Source: Sesamum alatum
Taxonomy: Eukaryota > Streptophyta > Magnoliopsida > Lamiales > Pedaliaceae
Length of the DNA stretch: 64,000 nt
Assembly (NCBI GenBank): GCA_034509735.1
Contig: JACGWO010000013.1
Span: 11,862,136-11,926,135, forward strand
Reading direction: 5' to 3'
Position numbers and translations under genes: made by a program. Shown piece by piece: positions 33,449 to 46,828 of the stretch (positions within the stretch are counted from its first letter, which is position 1; each line of letters begins with the position of its first letter). The notes under the pieces are model-generated. The model did no database searches. It saw only the letters and a program-made list of their open reading frames with translations, and was not told the origin of the DNA.

Positions 33449-35271
33449 ACGGTTTCGTGTATAAGCCTAGAATCTAACATGTTATACGTGTTCTTGGCAT
33501 GTTTTACGTATTGACGGCTTTAAACGACATGGTATATGTGGATCTTGGTTTTGTGTTTAGTTTTTCCACAAATCTTGGATATTAGAATTTAGAAAATTCT
33601 TGATTTTTCTTGATATTGGTGTTTTTGCTGTTCAGAAATATGTGAAAAAAAGGAATTTTTCGGACACACAATAGTAGCCGGCGTGCGCTGGTAGGACGGC
33701 CTCGTGCACTTGGCGTGGCAGCTGTGACGGCTGGGCTGTTTTTTGATTTTTTCGATGTTTTTTAGAAAATTAAATTTTTCTGGAGTTTCTACATATTTTT
33801 CTGAATTGATTAATTTAGGATATTTTAATTTTAGTTGAAATTAATTATTTTCTAAAATTAATATTGCTAAATTAATTAAGGAAGAGGTTTCCTAGCAAGA
33901 ATCATTTTGCAAGAGGTTGCACTAATATCCAATTTTTATATGTGAAATTTTACATATATTTTCTACATATGTACATATTTTTAATTATGGTATGGGATAT
34001 CATATTATGGTTGCATACCATGCTATAGTGGGATACATATATGTGCTATGTAAGTTAATTAGATTAACACAAATGGATGATCACGAAGCCCTTAGACCGC
34101 ATGCATGGTTTTAATTTATTTTGTTGGGTTCGGGCCTACGTCCCTTTTTTATTTTCTTACTTATCTCTATGTTAGCCTTGAAATAATACAGTTTGCTTTC
34201 TTCCTCGTATTGTACTCCCCCAACTACTGATTGCGTCTTCTTAATTTTTATGATGTAATGAATATAGTTAGGAGTGAGGATTTTATTTTTGGTAAATAAA
34301 TATAAGGAAGCATGCCCAAGGCGATGGAGGCCATCGGTCGGCCCACGAAGGATCCATGACGAAGTGGCCCGGTGAAGCCCAGGACAGAGAGCCTAAGAAG
34401 ATAAAAAGGGCTTACAAGGTCCATTGTATGTAATGGATTTTAAAATCTTGTAATAGCGTAGACCTACCCTTAGATTGACCATAGATCCACTGCGGGCTAA
34501 GTGGGTCGCATAGATTTTTGGGCTTGTGATCATCCAATAGGGCGTGCTAGACTTTATTTTGCGTACGATGCGTTTTCATTAATGCGTTGAGTATTCTATT
34601 TGTCATGTGATGCTTTACATTGATGCTTAGAATATTCTCAACATTACGCATGCAGGACATTAATAATGTGATGAGGTATCAGTCAAAAATCCAATAAGTA
34701 ACTCTCACTTGGTTGAACCAAGTTAAATATTAGAACCTGAATAGAATTAAAATAATTGATCGTTTTCCATGCCTTCCATCCACAGTAATATAGTGAGGAA
34801 GCTGATTTCACCCATATGTGGTCTCACGAGTCGTGGCACGTTGTGGACTGAAATTAAGCTACACTATTATTGTGAACAAAGTGAAACCATTGTTGTTTCC
34901 CTATCTCACGAGTCATGGGGGCGACAATTTTTGCAATGATTTGGTTGATCAGTTGGGTCTAACGCTAAGTAACATAATTCGCTTGGAGTCATCGGAATCA
35001 TGTGAAGTGACGAGGCAAAATATCTTGAGGATCTCGTGGGACGAGAATGACATAGGTTGCCTCCTACAAGGTTATTTTCCATGTGAATAGTAACAGTGGG
35101 GCATGGAGAATTTCGCTTGTGGACCCCAAGCCCACTAGGTCGGTTTTCTGAAACCCCATTTAGAGTGATGGGCTTTTACAAAAATAGTGGGAGAGGTTAA
35201 AGACTAAAGACCGAGTCTTAACTTGAATTTAATAATACTTCAGTCTGCTTATTATTATCTGTAAATTGTAG
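33449..35271 (+). other. Long leader of the older element
   Basis: About 1.8 kb without a credible ORF. It has a short GC patch (about 33,664-33,742), the pyrimidine block (34,122-34,221), the CCACTGCGGGCTAAGTGG block (about 34,488) and the paired near-palindromes GTCTCACGAGTCGTGG (34,821-34,836) and ATCTCACGAGTCATGG (34,903-34,918). Confidence 0.7.
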
Positions 35272-38200
35272 ATGTCTAAGAATCTATTAACGCCAATACT
35301 AGAGGCTAATAAGCTTAATGGAACCAACTACAATGATTGGCTACGAAATCTTAAGATTGTCTTAGATTTTCATAACCAAGCCTATATTCTGGATAGGGAA
35401 GTTCCTCAGGCCTTGCCGGAGGGGTCAACCACTAAAGAATGCTCGGTGTTCGAGAAGTTGAAGAATGACCACTGACAAGTACGTAGTGTTATACTGACCT
35501 CAATGACAAACGAGATCCAGAAGCAGTACGAAAGAATGGACGATGTTAGCTTGATTATGTGTCGTCTGCAACAACTCTATGCGGTCCCTGACCGGCATGT
35601 TAGATATGCTGCAATGAAGGCATTGTTCGGAGCTAAGATGATAGAAGGGTCATATTTACATAAGCATGGCGTGATGATGGTATCCCTTGTGGAGAAGCTC
35701 AAAGACCTCAAACTAGTCTTGAAAAATAGATGTATATAGATGTGATCTTTCAGTCTCTTCCTCCTTACTACGAACCATTTATTGTCAACTTCAACATGAA
35801 TGAGCTTGATAAGGATCTTCATGAGTTGATGAATATGCTGGTTTAATACGAGGTAATGATTAAGAAATCTGCGACGTCGGTACTAGTAGGAGAGCTTCAA
35901 CCTCTGGAGCGAAAGGCAAGGATGCCAGACGCATGAAGAGGAAGAAGGCTAAGGTAACATTGACCGCGGCAGCACTTCGAGTGTTGTTCCTATACACCGC
36001 AGGGCCGAAGTAAAGGGAAGAGAAAACAGGTTCGGTAGTCTAAGATTCCAAACAACATATGCATTTACTGTCGTGTAAAGGGTCATTGGAAGAGGGAGTG
36101 TCCTAAACTCCTCTCCGATGAAGGTAGAATTTGAATTTAGTATTAACATAATTGCTCTACCCTTTGGTATTGGATACCAGTTTAATCATAATCTGTGAAT
36201 GGTTTGCAGGTGGTGATAAGGAGTAGAAAGCCATAATGGTTCTAGGATTCAGCGATAGAACGTTTGGGCAAAAGATTATGGTTTCATACGTTGTGATCAA
36301 TAAATTTTTTTATTTGACAATTAACAGTGATTCATGTCTGCTAGAGTTTATGCATAAGTTCCTGAAACACTCTCCCATAAATTGTTTATGAATACTCAAT
36401 ATCAAATGACCAAAATGGATAAATCATAATTAACTTACGGATTTGACATTCCATAAAAGCTAGGACATTTTCCTCCTATTAAGGATAAGCAAGTTGGAAA
36501 TTTTGAAGAGTCTAGTGATAGACGATCCAAATCGACTAACTTACAAGTCCTTTCTGAGGAAGAAAAGTTCGTAAAGCTCTTTGTTGGACAAAGTAGGCTT
36601 GCCAAACAGTCTATTGAATGTCCAGTTAGACAGTTGTAGGTTACTGAAATACACAAAACAAAAAGGGGGTTCACAAGTCTGAAGACCCATTGGAGGTTTG
36701 GAAATTAGACTTGAGGTGGCGAACCAAAATTGATTGCATAATTAAACCTTTTCGATTGGATCGAAATGACATGTATTTAGTGGGAGCTCTTGGGCATCTA
36801 GTTGAGAATAGGATTTCCAATGAAACACTTGTTGAAGGACAATGTTTGGACGATCTTTGATAAAGGGAAAGATTGAGCCTCGTTGGACTGAGGTTGATTG
36901 AAGTTTCACCAAATTACCTTGGCCCGTCTAGACATGGACTTGAAAAGTTGCCAAGTTGAGGAATGTGGCATTTTCTATAGTCACGTCCTAGTGTACCATA
37001 CTGAATATGGTTTGGCAACCCTGTGGTCTGACAAAGTCCTTGAGTATGTGGGATGGTCCTGCATACGTCAAGGGACTAGTGGGAGACATACTAGACTCGG
37101 TGTCTGATTTGTACAGGTTTATGACAGAATAATACAAATGTTGCTTGTAATTGTACTTCTTACTTCACTGATCATATTCCAGTCCTTTTTTAGAACAACC
37201 TAAATACCTAGAGGTACGAGTGATTCTGGGTGAGATTGGTAGAATTGAATGATGTCGAGAGCAATGTTGGACATCGTGGTCGTATTTATGGTAAGGAGCC
37301 ATGGAACATAATTGGAATAACCGTTTTGACGAACTCATACGGGGTATGGCTCGGTCAGTAACTACCTTAAGGATCAGTGAGAGTGAAAGTTGTGTTTCGA
37401 GTGTTTAGTGTGTAATGTCTTGTTCATTGTGGATGAGTTTAAGACATTAGGAAACACTAAAACACAATCGTTACTCATAAAAATCTCCTTAATTTTTTAT
37501 TGGGTTCCCATAGATATATCGAGAATTAAGTTGTTCAAGACTTAGTCGTCGTAGACTGATGAGGAAGCCCAAGATATATATAGACGATTAAGCTATTCAA
37601 GACCCAGTCACAGGTAGATTGATGAGAAAGCTTAGATGTTATAAATAAAGCGTTAAGTTGTTCAAGACTTAGTCATGGTAGACTGTTGAGAAAGCTTAGA
37701 CGTTTGAACCCCACGTTTGGCTCTAGACAAACATAAAGATGTTGGTCAGTACAAGGACCTGATGTTGAGTATGCTTTGGGCATGACACAACGGTTATTGA
37801 GAGTGTCTAGGAGGCAGAAGATAGCAGTCAAGACTAATCCTTAGTACCTGAATAAGCACTAAAGATGTGTTGCACCATTTTGTGGAAAATTGTTTCTAGA
37901 AGGCTAAAGCGATACTAGCTTCCAAAATGTTGTGAAAACGGCCAATCTCATAAGGTATACAAATTCAGGTTGAATGATGAATGTGGTGGCTTTAAAGGAT
38001 TTCAAGCGGGATACCACGAGATTTTCACCATGAAAATTGAATGCATGATGACATTGAAAGTCATCGTTGGATAGTGGTAATGGATCAAAACCACGTCCAT
38101 GAGATGGACGTGGTGCCTAGCACGGCCGAGCCAGTAGTCGCGTAGGTGGCAGACAACTTGGTTGTGGCAGAAGGATCGCCTGAGATCTCATCACAGGATC

Positions 38201-38370
38201 CACGAAAAATTCTTAAACAACCACCATCTGCAGGCAGCAATGATAGGACGAGGTAACACGGTTAGACTGCATTACCTTGACAAAAAATATATTAGACTCA
38301 CGAGACCTCAATCGGTATCGTAGATTATTCATGCTCAGATGGTTCTAAGCAAGGTGGGTAATTGGCTTGA
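35272..38370 (+). pseudogene. Decayed gag-pol of the older element
   Basis: It starts with an ATG and MSKNLLTPILEANKLNGTNYNDW, open for 67 codons, then a stop; it resumes at 35,503 (MTNEIQKQYERMDDV). The knuckle CIYCRVKGHWKREC (about 36,063-36,104) is still a perfect CCHC, but the protease reads LDTSLIII. Integrase and RT are present only as short collinear stretches (for example TTTCACCAAATTACCTTGGC at 36,903, GGAATAACCGTTTTGACGA at 37,313). A tandem triplication lies at the RT-RNase H junction. The pol erosion is largely shared with 44,035-46,817. Confidence 0.8.
37526..37709 (+). repeat. Three tandem copies of a 57-65-bp unit
   Basis: TTAAG(T/C)T(G/A)TTCAAGAC begins each copy at 37,526, 37,588 and 37,653, and each ends in a GATGAG/GTTGAG...AAG(C) segment. 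The unit derives from the RT-RNase H junction (AAGTTGTCCAAGAAACAATC at 22,882 in the complete element). The nested element at 39,361 has none of it. Confidence 0.75.
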
Positions 38371-38375
38371 TGGTC

Positions 38376-38386
38376 AAGTGGGAGAT
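38376..38386 (+). other. Polypurine tract
   Basis: AAGTGGGAGAT next to the 3' LTR start. Confidence 0.8.
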
Positions 38387-39360
38387 TGTTGGAATGGGTG
38401 ACCAGAAAGTCAATTTGGTTGGTTATTCTGGGAACCATTCGTCTATCTTTGATCAAAAGTAATATTATGTTGATGAATGTACTAAGAATTCATCAATGTT
38501 TTGTTTTGCTTACTACTATTATTGAATGGGGTTTCTATATCACAACAAATGCCCACAGACCGTATGGTTAAACCCAGGAGTTAGGTTGTGCATAGGTTGG
38601 CAACTTTGAGACCAACTCCTAAGGATAGGTCTGAAATGTTCCAAGTCGAGGACCTCGAGACTGGCATCGAGTGTACTACAGAGACTTGCACCAAGTATTG
38701 CAACTGTGATTCATCGGCAGGAGACGTAGGTTGTGTGCACAATTTTAGTGGTTGGTTGGCAAGGTAGTCGACTGACTACACTGACTCGCGAAAATCGTCA
38801 TATGAAAGTCATGCGGGCTTGGTCGGCATAACTGGAACAACTAGTTCCGATAGTTGGAATTAGTTCTCGAACTTGAGGAATCATGGTTGTCACTTGCATA
38901 CGAAAACTGTGGCTTGGACCTAGCAAGTGGTGATCATATCGTGAGGTATGGTCATCATAAGCTTCGTTGAGTACAGTCAGAGTATGTAGCAAGGACGATG
39001 AATTCCAAGATAGAATCTGTCCTTTATGAAGATTATGACAGCGAGGTCTCCTATGCGCTCTTCAATGCTTTGGACTCTTAAAGTCCATAGCTATAGTATT
39101 TGATCAAGTGGGAAAGGATGCCCTAATGTTGATTAAAAGAGTTAAACTTGTCTCAAGCTTGAAGAATACATTCCTAGTCAAGGATGGGAACCGACGCCCA
39201 GTGCCATGCCCTAGACTAAGGCCGGGAGACGGTCAACAATAGGACCGTACTGTATGGAACTCGGGGCCTAAATGTTCTCATCACTTATTCACCTAATCTC
39301 TAGTGTCATGGGCCGTTGCTAAACAACCACCCATGGTAACGGGCGATTTTCGGTTATGGG
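38387..39360 (+). repeat. 3' LTR of the older element, part 1
   Basis: TGTTGGAATGGGTGACCAGA onward, collinear with 31,283-32,270, cut at 39,360 by the nested element. The target duplication ATGGG occupies 39,356-39,360. Confidence 0.88.
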
Positions 39361-41600
39361 TGTTAGAACAGGTGACCAGAAAGTCAATGGTATTGGTTGT
39401 TCTGAGAACCATTCGTCAATCTGTGAACGAGTAATATTATGTTAATGAATGTAGTAAGGATTCATAGGCATGAGTTTGTTGTACTTACTGCTTGCATCAT
39501 TACGATGTCACAACAAACACCCACAGACTGAAATAACATTTCGGGAAATTGGAACTACGCTTGGAGGTAGGTTCATGAAATCAATTTCGCCGAATTGGTC
39601 TGAAATACTCCAAGTCAAAGGAATCTCAAGACAGGGCATCGAGAATCCATTTGAGACTTGCACTAAAAATCTGTTGTCGTGTTTCATCGACGGGTGACGA
39701 GGATCGTCTAAGCAGTGTTAGTGGGTCGGCCTGCTGGGGAGCGGCCGACTGAGGTGACTCGCGGGAATCGTCAAATGGAAGCCACTCGGGCTTGGTCGGT
39801 ATGACTCGTATTCCTGGTTCCGATAGTACGGGATTAGTCCTCGGACTTGAGGATCACGGCAGTCCCCTACATACTAAGGTTGTATCTTGGATATGGTGAA
39901 ATTTGACCGGTTACATTACATGGTCATCATAAGCCTCGTCCAGTGCAGTTGGAGTATGTAAGAATGGTGAATTCCAAGATAGGATCTGTCCCCTGTCAAA
40001 GGATATGACAGCAAGATCTCCTATGCGCTCGGAGATGGTTTAGACTCACAAAGTCTATGGCCATAGCACTTGATGTAGTGGGAAAGGATTTCCTACGTCG
40101 AGTTAAACCTATCTCGAGCATTATGCATAGTTGCCTACTCAAGGATGGGAACCGACCCCTAGACTAAAGGCCGGGAGACAAGCGACAGTAGGACCGTACC
40201 CGTACGTATCGAGCGTTAGTAGGACCGCACCTGCGTATAACTCGGAGCCTAAATGTTCACACCACATATTCACCTAGTCTCTAGTGCCATGGACAGCTGC
40301 TAGATGGCCACCCATGGTAACGGACTACTTTGGTTATGAAATAACAAGAAGTAGGTCCAAGTCTAGCTGAAAGGTGAACCTAAAGAGTCACACCCGCTAC
40401 ACCAAATGAAAGGGAATTAATTTGGAATTAATACCGGGAGAAGGTTTAATTTAATGGAATTAAATTATACTTCTTGGAGATTCAAGCCTCGATGAATTAT
40501 TTGGAATAATCGGGCTTGAGTTCATAAATTAGATTTATGAATTTTATAAAGCATGGGCTTTCCTTTTAATTAGATTAAAAGGGAGAATTAATTAAATAGT
40601 GGGCTTGGTATATTAAATAGGAATTAATAAAAATCCATGGGACTATTTAATTTAGAATTAAATAATCCCATTCTATGGAATTAATTAATTGGCTTGGTAT
40701 ATTAAATAGAATTTAATATAAAGTCCATGGGACTATTTAATTTAGAATTAAATAAGTCCTTTCCATTAATTAATTAATGGGCTTGGTATATTAAATATGA
40801 TTTAAATATAAAGTCCATGGGAATATTTAATTTAGAATTAAATAGGCCCATTCCATAAAGCCCATCAAAATGGATGGACAAGATTTGACCTAGAGAATGA
40901 TGAGATGAAGGGCCATGATTAATTTGACTTAATCAAAGCCTAACTTGACTAGGATTTGACTAGGTCAAAATCCTAGTCAAAGTGTGTCTCTTTGGAAGAG
41001 TTTGAGAAGGAATAGGAAATTTCATCTTCTATAAATACTCAAAAACACACACTCACACCTACTAATCTCTACAACTCTCATCTCTCAATTCTCCCTCAAG
41101 ATTTCGTCCATCCCTATTTCACTCTCCAAGAATACTACTTCGTTCTTCTTGATTTATTCAAGTTAAGAACATAAGAGACATTGATTGCGTTAATTCATAG
41201 CGTGTATCGATATCTCTTCTCCCCAAATAATTTCTTGCTAGCACAAGGGTTGTTTGTTTTCCGGTGGAGCGAGTGAGATGATTTAGAGGGTCTCTTCTTT
41301 GAGATCTTGGTGCAAAATCGGGAACAATGCATGTAGCCGAAACGAAGACAAAACTACAAACGGGTAGGTTCTTTAATTTTGTTTTTTTCCGATTTCAATT
41401 CTATGGCCTCCATGTTGTGTTTTATTTGAACATGAGATACACCGAACGCCCGGGAGAATCAAGGGCACACCCCTTGATTCGTTTATGTATGTTATGCATA
41501 ATTTCAATTCCATTTAATTATGTTTTGCAATTTTATTATGCAATCTTCCGCACTTTCGCTATTGGCGATAATCTCCCGGGCCGATCCACACAATCTTTCA
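39361..41600 (+). repeat. 5' LTR of the nested element
   Basis: TGTTAGAACAGGTGACCAGA to ACACAATCTTTCA. TATAAATAC lies at 41,030-41,038. The U5-side hairpin AATCAAGGG/CCCTTGATT with loop CACAC is at 41,457-41,479. A short duplication near 40,200-40,240 repeats the GTAGGACCG-ACC-CGTA motif, and tandem ATTAAATA/CCATGGGA(A/C)TATTTAAT units of about 120 bp fill 40,610-40,860. Confidence 0.9.
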
Positions 41601-41601
41601 A

Positions 41602-41613
41602 TGGTATCAGAGC
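41602..41613 (+). other. Primer-binding site (initiator Met-tRNA)
   Basis: TGGTATCAGAGC, a perfect match to the plant initiator-Met-tRNA 3' end complement, one base after the LTR. Confidence 0.9.
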
Positions 41614-44034
41614 CCGGTTCGGTGTACAGGCCTAGAATTCTATATGCTATGTGCGTTTAAGCATGATAAACATGTTTTAATTTACGTTTATATAGCATGT
41701 TTATCGTAGATATTTATTGGCGTTTAATTTTGCATAGGATTTTGGATCTTGGTTTTCTTGAATGTGTTAATACATGTTCTAAGGGTTGAATTTATCTTGT
41801 GGTTCAGAAAATAGCATGAAACAGTCGAAAAAGAGTGAAAAACGGCAAACCGGCAGCAGCAGCACGCTGGCCGCGTCGCGGCCGCGCGCGCGCAAGCGCT
41901 AGGCGCAGGCGCGCGCTGGGCGCGCAGGCAGAGGAGCCTGCGCGCGCGCGCCTGGGCGGCCGGCTGTGTCGTTTTTCGTTTCTCTCCCATTTTTGGCTCG
42001 TTTTACAAAATTGTTTTTACTGAATTATTTTATGATATTTTCTGCATTATTCTGAACCCGTTGACTTAGAATATTTATTTTTGAGATTTGGAATTTCCTA
42101 AAATAAATATTGCTTGGTTGATGAGGAAAGGGTTTCCTAATAAGATTTAATTTTTGCAATGGTTGCACCAATGATCAAAATTCATATGTGAAGTTTCGCA
42201 ATAATTTCTGCGTTTTATGATGTTGGACATCATGGTTATTTTATGGTTTGAGCATGAGTAGATCTTAACATGTATTAATATTGTACAAATATTGGATTTT
42301 GGGATTCTTGAATATATGGGCATATTCTTGAGTTGTTGGTTTTTGTGTTTAGAAAATTAATTGCATTAAAACACTTAAACATGAAAAACGGTGGTGGTCG
42401 GCTAGGAGGCCGTGCAGCAGGCGGCAGGCGCGCGCAGGCGCACGTCCCGTGCAGGCTGCGCGCTTAGCCGGCGTGCTAGACCGTTTTTTCAGTTTTTTTC
42501 GTTGTTTTCGTGCGTTTTCAGAAAATTTGATTTTTCTGTATAATTCTGGGAATTTTTCTGAATTAATTAACTTGGGGAATTTTAATTTTGGTTGAGATTT
42601 TATATTTCATAGAATTAATATTGCCTTGTTAATTATGGAAAGGTTTTTCCTACAAAAATCGTTGTGCATAGGTTGCACTATTATCCAATGTTTGGTGTGA
42701 ATATTTTACATGTAGTTTCTACATTTATTTTATGGTATGGGATATCATGGATGTTTGCATAGCATGTTTTACATGAGATATGTATTTGTGCTATTTGAGT
42801 TAATTGGATCGACAAAGGATGTCACAAAGCCCCTAGACCGCATGTATGGTTTATTTACATTTATTTGTTGGGTTGTGGCCTGTGTTCCTCTTTATTTTCC
42901 TCTCTCCCTCTTCTAGTTGCCTTGGAATAATAAGGCTTTCCTCTCTCCCTCCTAATGTACTCCCCCCAAATGTTTAATTGAGGTTTCTTATTTTATGATG
43001 TAATGAGAGTAGAATTAGTGGTGAGGTTTTATTTTTTGTAAATAAAAGCTGCAAGAGAAGATAAGCCCAATGTGTTGGAGGCCCATGGAGGTTGCCATCA
43101 GATGGCCCACGGAGGATCCATGGAGAAGAAGCCCAGTGTAGGCCCACGGTGGAGAGCCCAAGAAGATAAAGAGGACTTACAAGGCCCATTGCATGTAATG
43201 GGTTATTAAAACTTGTAATAGCATAGGCCTACCCTTAGATTGACCATAGATCCACTGCGGGCTTAGTGGGTCGCATAGGTTTGGGCTTGTGATCATCCTA
43301 CAGGGGCGTGCTAGGCTTTTATTTTGCATGCGATGCGTATTATATGCTTATGATTATTCTATATGCTTTATGTATGGTTACATTCACGCTTAGAATATTT
43401 CTGCCATAACACATGCAATGAAATACTTAATATGTGATGAGGTCTCGTTCTATCAAAACTCTCACTTGGTTAAACCAAGTTAAATATAGACCCTTAATAA
43501 ATGGACTAGGACTCTGGGAGTCTGTCCAAGCCTTCCATCCATGGCAAAAGTGAGGAAGATCTTTTAGGTCGATAGTGTGGTCTCACGAGTCGTGGCACGA
43601 CTATCGTGCTTGAAAGAAGCTGCACTTTGTCATGAACGAAGAGTAGACTGCTGTAAACCTGTCTCACGAGTCGTGGAGGTAGCAGTGGGTCTATGAATCG
43701 GTTGATTGGGTCGGGTCTAACGCCCGAATAACGTAATTCGCTTGGAGTCCTCGGATCACGTGAAAGGGTGAGGCAATTATCTTTGGAATCTCGTGGAACG
43801 AGAATGGTATGGAATACCTCCCACGGGTTCTTTTCCCATGCGAATCGTAAAAGCGGTGGTATGGGGGAGATCGCTGTGGATCCCGAGCCCACTAGGAAAG
43901 GATTTCCCGAAAACAACGTTTGAGAGTGCCGTGTTTCCTAGAAATAGTGGGAGAGGTTAAGGACTGAAGACCGAGACTTAACCCAAAATATTACTTCATT
44001 CTACTTATTATTTTTCTGTTTTATATATTTGTGA
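41614..44034 (+). other. Long leader with duplicated segment
   Basis: The leader has two GC patches (41,850-41,965 and 42,390-42,485), each followed by a similar AT-rich tract (TTTTCTGAAT..., AATATT-GCTT/CCTTG, a rapid TTTCCTA, GGTTGCAC-A, ATCCAA/ATCAAA). A unit of about 540 bp is therefore present twice in diverged form. The pyrimidine block (42,867-42,966), the CCACTGCGGGCTTAGTGG block (about 43,250) and the paired near-palindromes (43,580-43,595; 43,661-43,676) follow once each. Confidence 0.7.
43580..43676 (+). promoter_or_regulatory. Paired near-palindromes in leader
   Basis: GTCTCACGAGTCGTGG occurs identically at 43,580-43,595 and 43,661-43,676, the same spacing class as in the complete element at 19,101. 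Confidence 0.7.
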
Positions 44035-46817
44035 ATGTCTAAGAATCCACCAAACACATTACTAAGAGGCTTACTAAAAGGGAACCAATTACACGAATTG
44101 ACTGCAAAATCTTAAGATGGTCTTAGATTTCCAGAACCTTAACTTACATAACTGGATGAGGACGTTCCTCAGCCCTTGCAGAGGGGTCGACAACTAAAGC
44201 AACGCTTGGCATTTAAAAGTTGAAGTATGGACCACCGGCAAGTAGGATATAAGATGTTGGCTCAAACTATCTTCATTTGCATCATGTCTATATGGTCCTG
44301 GAGCCAGCATGTGGGGTAAAATGCAACGAAGGCATGTTTGGAGCTAAGATGACGGAAGGGATGTCGGTACAAAGAACATGGAGTGATGATGCAATCCCTA
44401 GTGGAGAAGCCCAAAAGACCTCCACGTCAGTCTTGAAAAAGAGACGTACATTGACATGATCTTCAGTCTCTTCCTCCCTCCTACGAACCATTAATTATCA
44501 ACATGAACGAGCTTAGAAAAGATCTTCGTAGGTTGATAATTATGTTGGTCTAGTACGAGGCAACGATTGCAAAATCTGCAACCGTCGGTACTTTGGTTAG
44601 TAGGAGAGACTTCAACCTCCATACGAAAGGCAAAGGTGCCAGAACGCCTAAAACGAAGAAGGGAAAGGTGACATCAACTATTATGCACTTCAAGTGTTGT
44701 TCCTTTTACAACACAAGGTGGAGGTAAAGGAAAGAGCAAAATGTGCAGCAGTCAAGTTCATAGATTCTAAGAACGTAAGCATTCACTGTCGTAAAAGAGG
44801 GCCATTGGAAAAGGGAGCATTCTAAACTCCTCTCCAATGTAGGTAAAAATTTGACATTTGAGTATTGACAATCAACTTTACCCTGAATTTACCAGGGGTA
44901 ATTTGATAACGTTCCTGTCACTAATCTGCGGGTGGTTTGCAGAGAAGTGAATAAGGACTTAAAAGCCAAGAACAGTTTCTAGGATTCAACAATGACAAGG
45001 TCCATTGGTGAAAAGGACTAGAAAACATGTTAGGCCTATAATTCGTGATCATGTTAGGATAGTTTATAGGAATTATGCATTCTAGCATGATCAAAAGTAT
45101 GTCTCTTTGTTGGACAAAGGTTTTATTTCATACATATTTGATTCAACGAAATTAATGAATATTGATTATGTTTGCTAGTGTTTGTACGTAAATTCCTAAA
45201 ATACCATCCCATAAAAAAGGTTTATGGGATACTCAAATTCAAATTATCTAAATGATTAATTAAGACTAACTTACAGATTTTGGCATCTGCAACAGCTAGG
45301 ACATTTCCTCTTTATTAAAAGATAAGTAAATTGGAAAGTTCGATGAATCTAGAAATAGACGATTCGAATCGACTAAATTACAAAGTCTTTTATGAAGAAG
45401 AAAGCCCCAAAGCCCTTTGTTGGACGAAGTAGGCTTGCCAAATAATCTATGTGAAGGGATCCAATAAGACAACTTGTAGGTTACTAATACACAAGACCAT
45501 AAGAGGGTTCAAAAGTCTAAAAGTCCCATAGGAGGAATGGGAATTAGACTTTGAGTGGTGAACCATAAATGGTCGCAAAATTAACCTGTTTCGATAGGAT
45601 CGAAAAAGGCCGTGTAGTGGGAGCTCTTGAGCATCCAAGTTGAGAATGGAATTCTCAATGAAACATTTCATGTAAAGGCCAAGTATGACGGTCTCTGATA
45701 AAAGAACGATCGAATCTCGTTAGACGAAGATCGATCGAAGTTCGCCCAATTACCTTAGCCCCTGTAGACGTAAACTCAAAATTACCAACGTAAGGAACGT
45801 TGGCACTTTGCTAGGAGTCACGCACAAGGAGCCATGGTTTGGCAAGCCTGTGTGCCGACAAAGTCCATTTCAGCATGTAGAAGGATCGTACATACGTCAA
45901 GGGACTAGTGGGAGACAAATTAGACTCGGTGTCTAATTTGTACAAGTTTACGACAGAATAATACTACGTGCTTAGAAATTGCATTTCTTAAATTGATCAT
46001 ATTCCAAGTCCCCTTAAGAACGAAAACCCGAATGTCGTAAGAAGTACGAGTGATCGGGATATGTTTCGGTCAAATTTGGAATAGTAATCCAAATGACCTG
46101 CGGAACGTGATGTTGACATCATAGTAGGATTTATGGAGAGGAGCCATAGAATCCACTTTAGGAAATTCAAACAAGGTTTGAAACACCGCATAACTGGAAT
46201 ATTCGTTTGACGAGCTCATACGGAGCATGACTCGGTCTTAAACGACGTAGGTGATCAGTGGGAGTAGAAATGGTGTTCCATGTGTTAAGTGTGTAATGTC
46301 CTTGATTCATGGATGAATTCAAGACATTAGGAATCAACTAAAACACAACTGATAACTCACGAAAATTCTCCATGACATTTTAAGGGTTCCCACATACATA
46401 TCATGAATTGAGAATTTCTTTGGAAGGCTAAAGCGATACTAGCTTCCAGAGAATAAGTGAAAACTAATTAGTCCCAAAGGTATGCACAGTCAGGCCCAAT
46501 GACGAGTGCATTGAATAGTGGTCACTGATGAAGACTGCGTCCAGAGGATGGACGTGGCGCCTAGCACGACCAAGCAATGTTCGCCTATATGGCAGGCAAC
46601 TTGCTATGGGAGTATTGACACGAGATCTCATCACAAGATCCACGAAAATATTCTTAGACAACCACCATCTCTAGGAAGCAATGGTGGATAGAGGTAACAC
46701 GGTTAGACCGTATTGCTTCTCAAGGAAATATAAGTGGACTCACAATACCTTAGTCGGTATCGTAGATTACTCATACTCAGAGGATTCTGAACAAAGTGGG
46801 TAATTGACTTATTGGTC
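44035..46817 (+). pseudogene. Eroded gag-pol of the nested element
   Basis: It starts ATG TCT AAG AAT like the sister gags but frame-shifts within about 15 codons. Collinear stretches of gag (CGAAAGGCAAAGGTGCCAGA at about 44,621), integrase, RT (TGGAATATTCGTTTGACGA at about 46,194) and RNase H can be followed at the DNA level, but no piece exceeds about 100 codons open. The RT-RNase H junction is deleted (about 46,400-46,420). The pattern matches 35,272-38,370 much better than either matches the complete element. Confidence 0.75.
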
Positions 46818-46828
46818 AAGTAGGAGAT
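46818..46828 (+). other. Polypurine tract
   Basis: AAGTAGGAGAT next to the 3' LTR, one change from the other elements. Confidence 0.75.

Noticed and set aside
40610..40860. Possible minisatellite
   Set aside because: The about 120-bp AT-rich units are part of the LTR and recur at 48,060-48,320 in the other LTR, so they are an LTR feature rather than an independent satellite.
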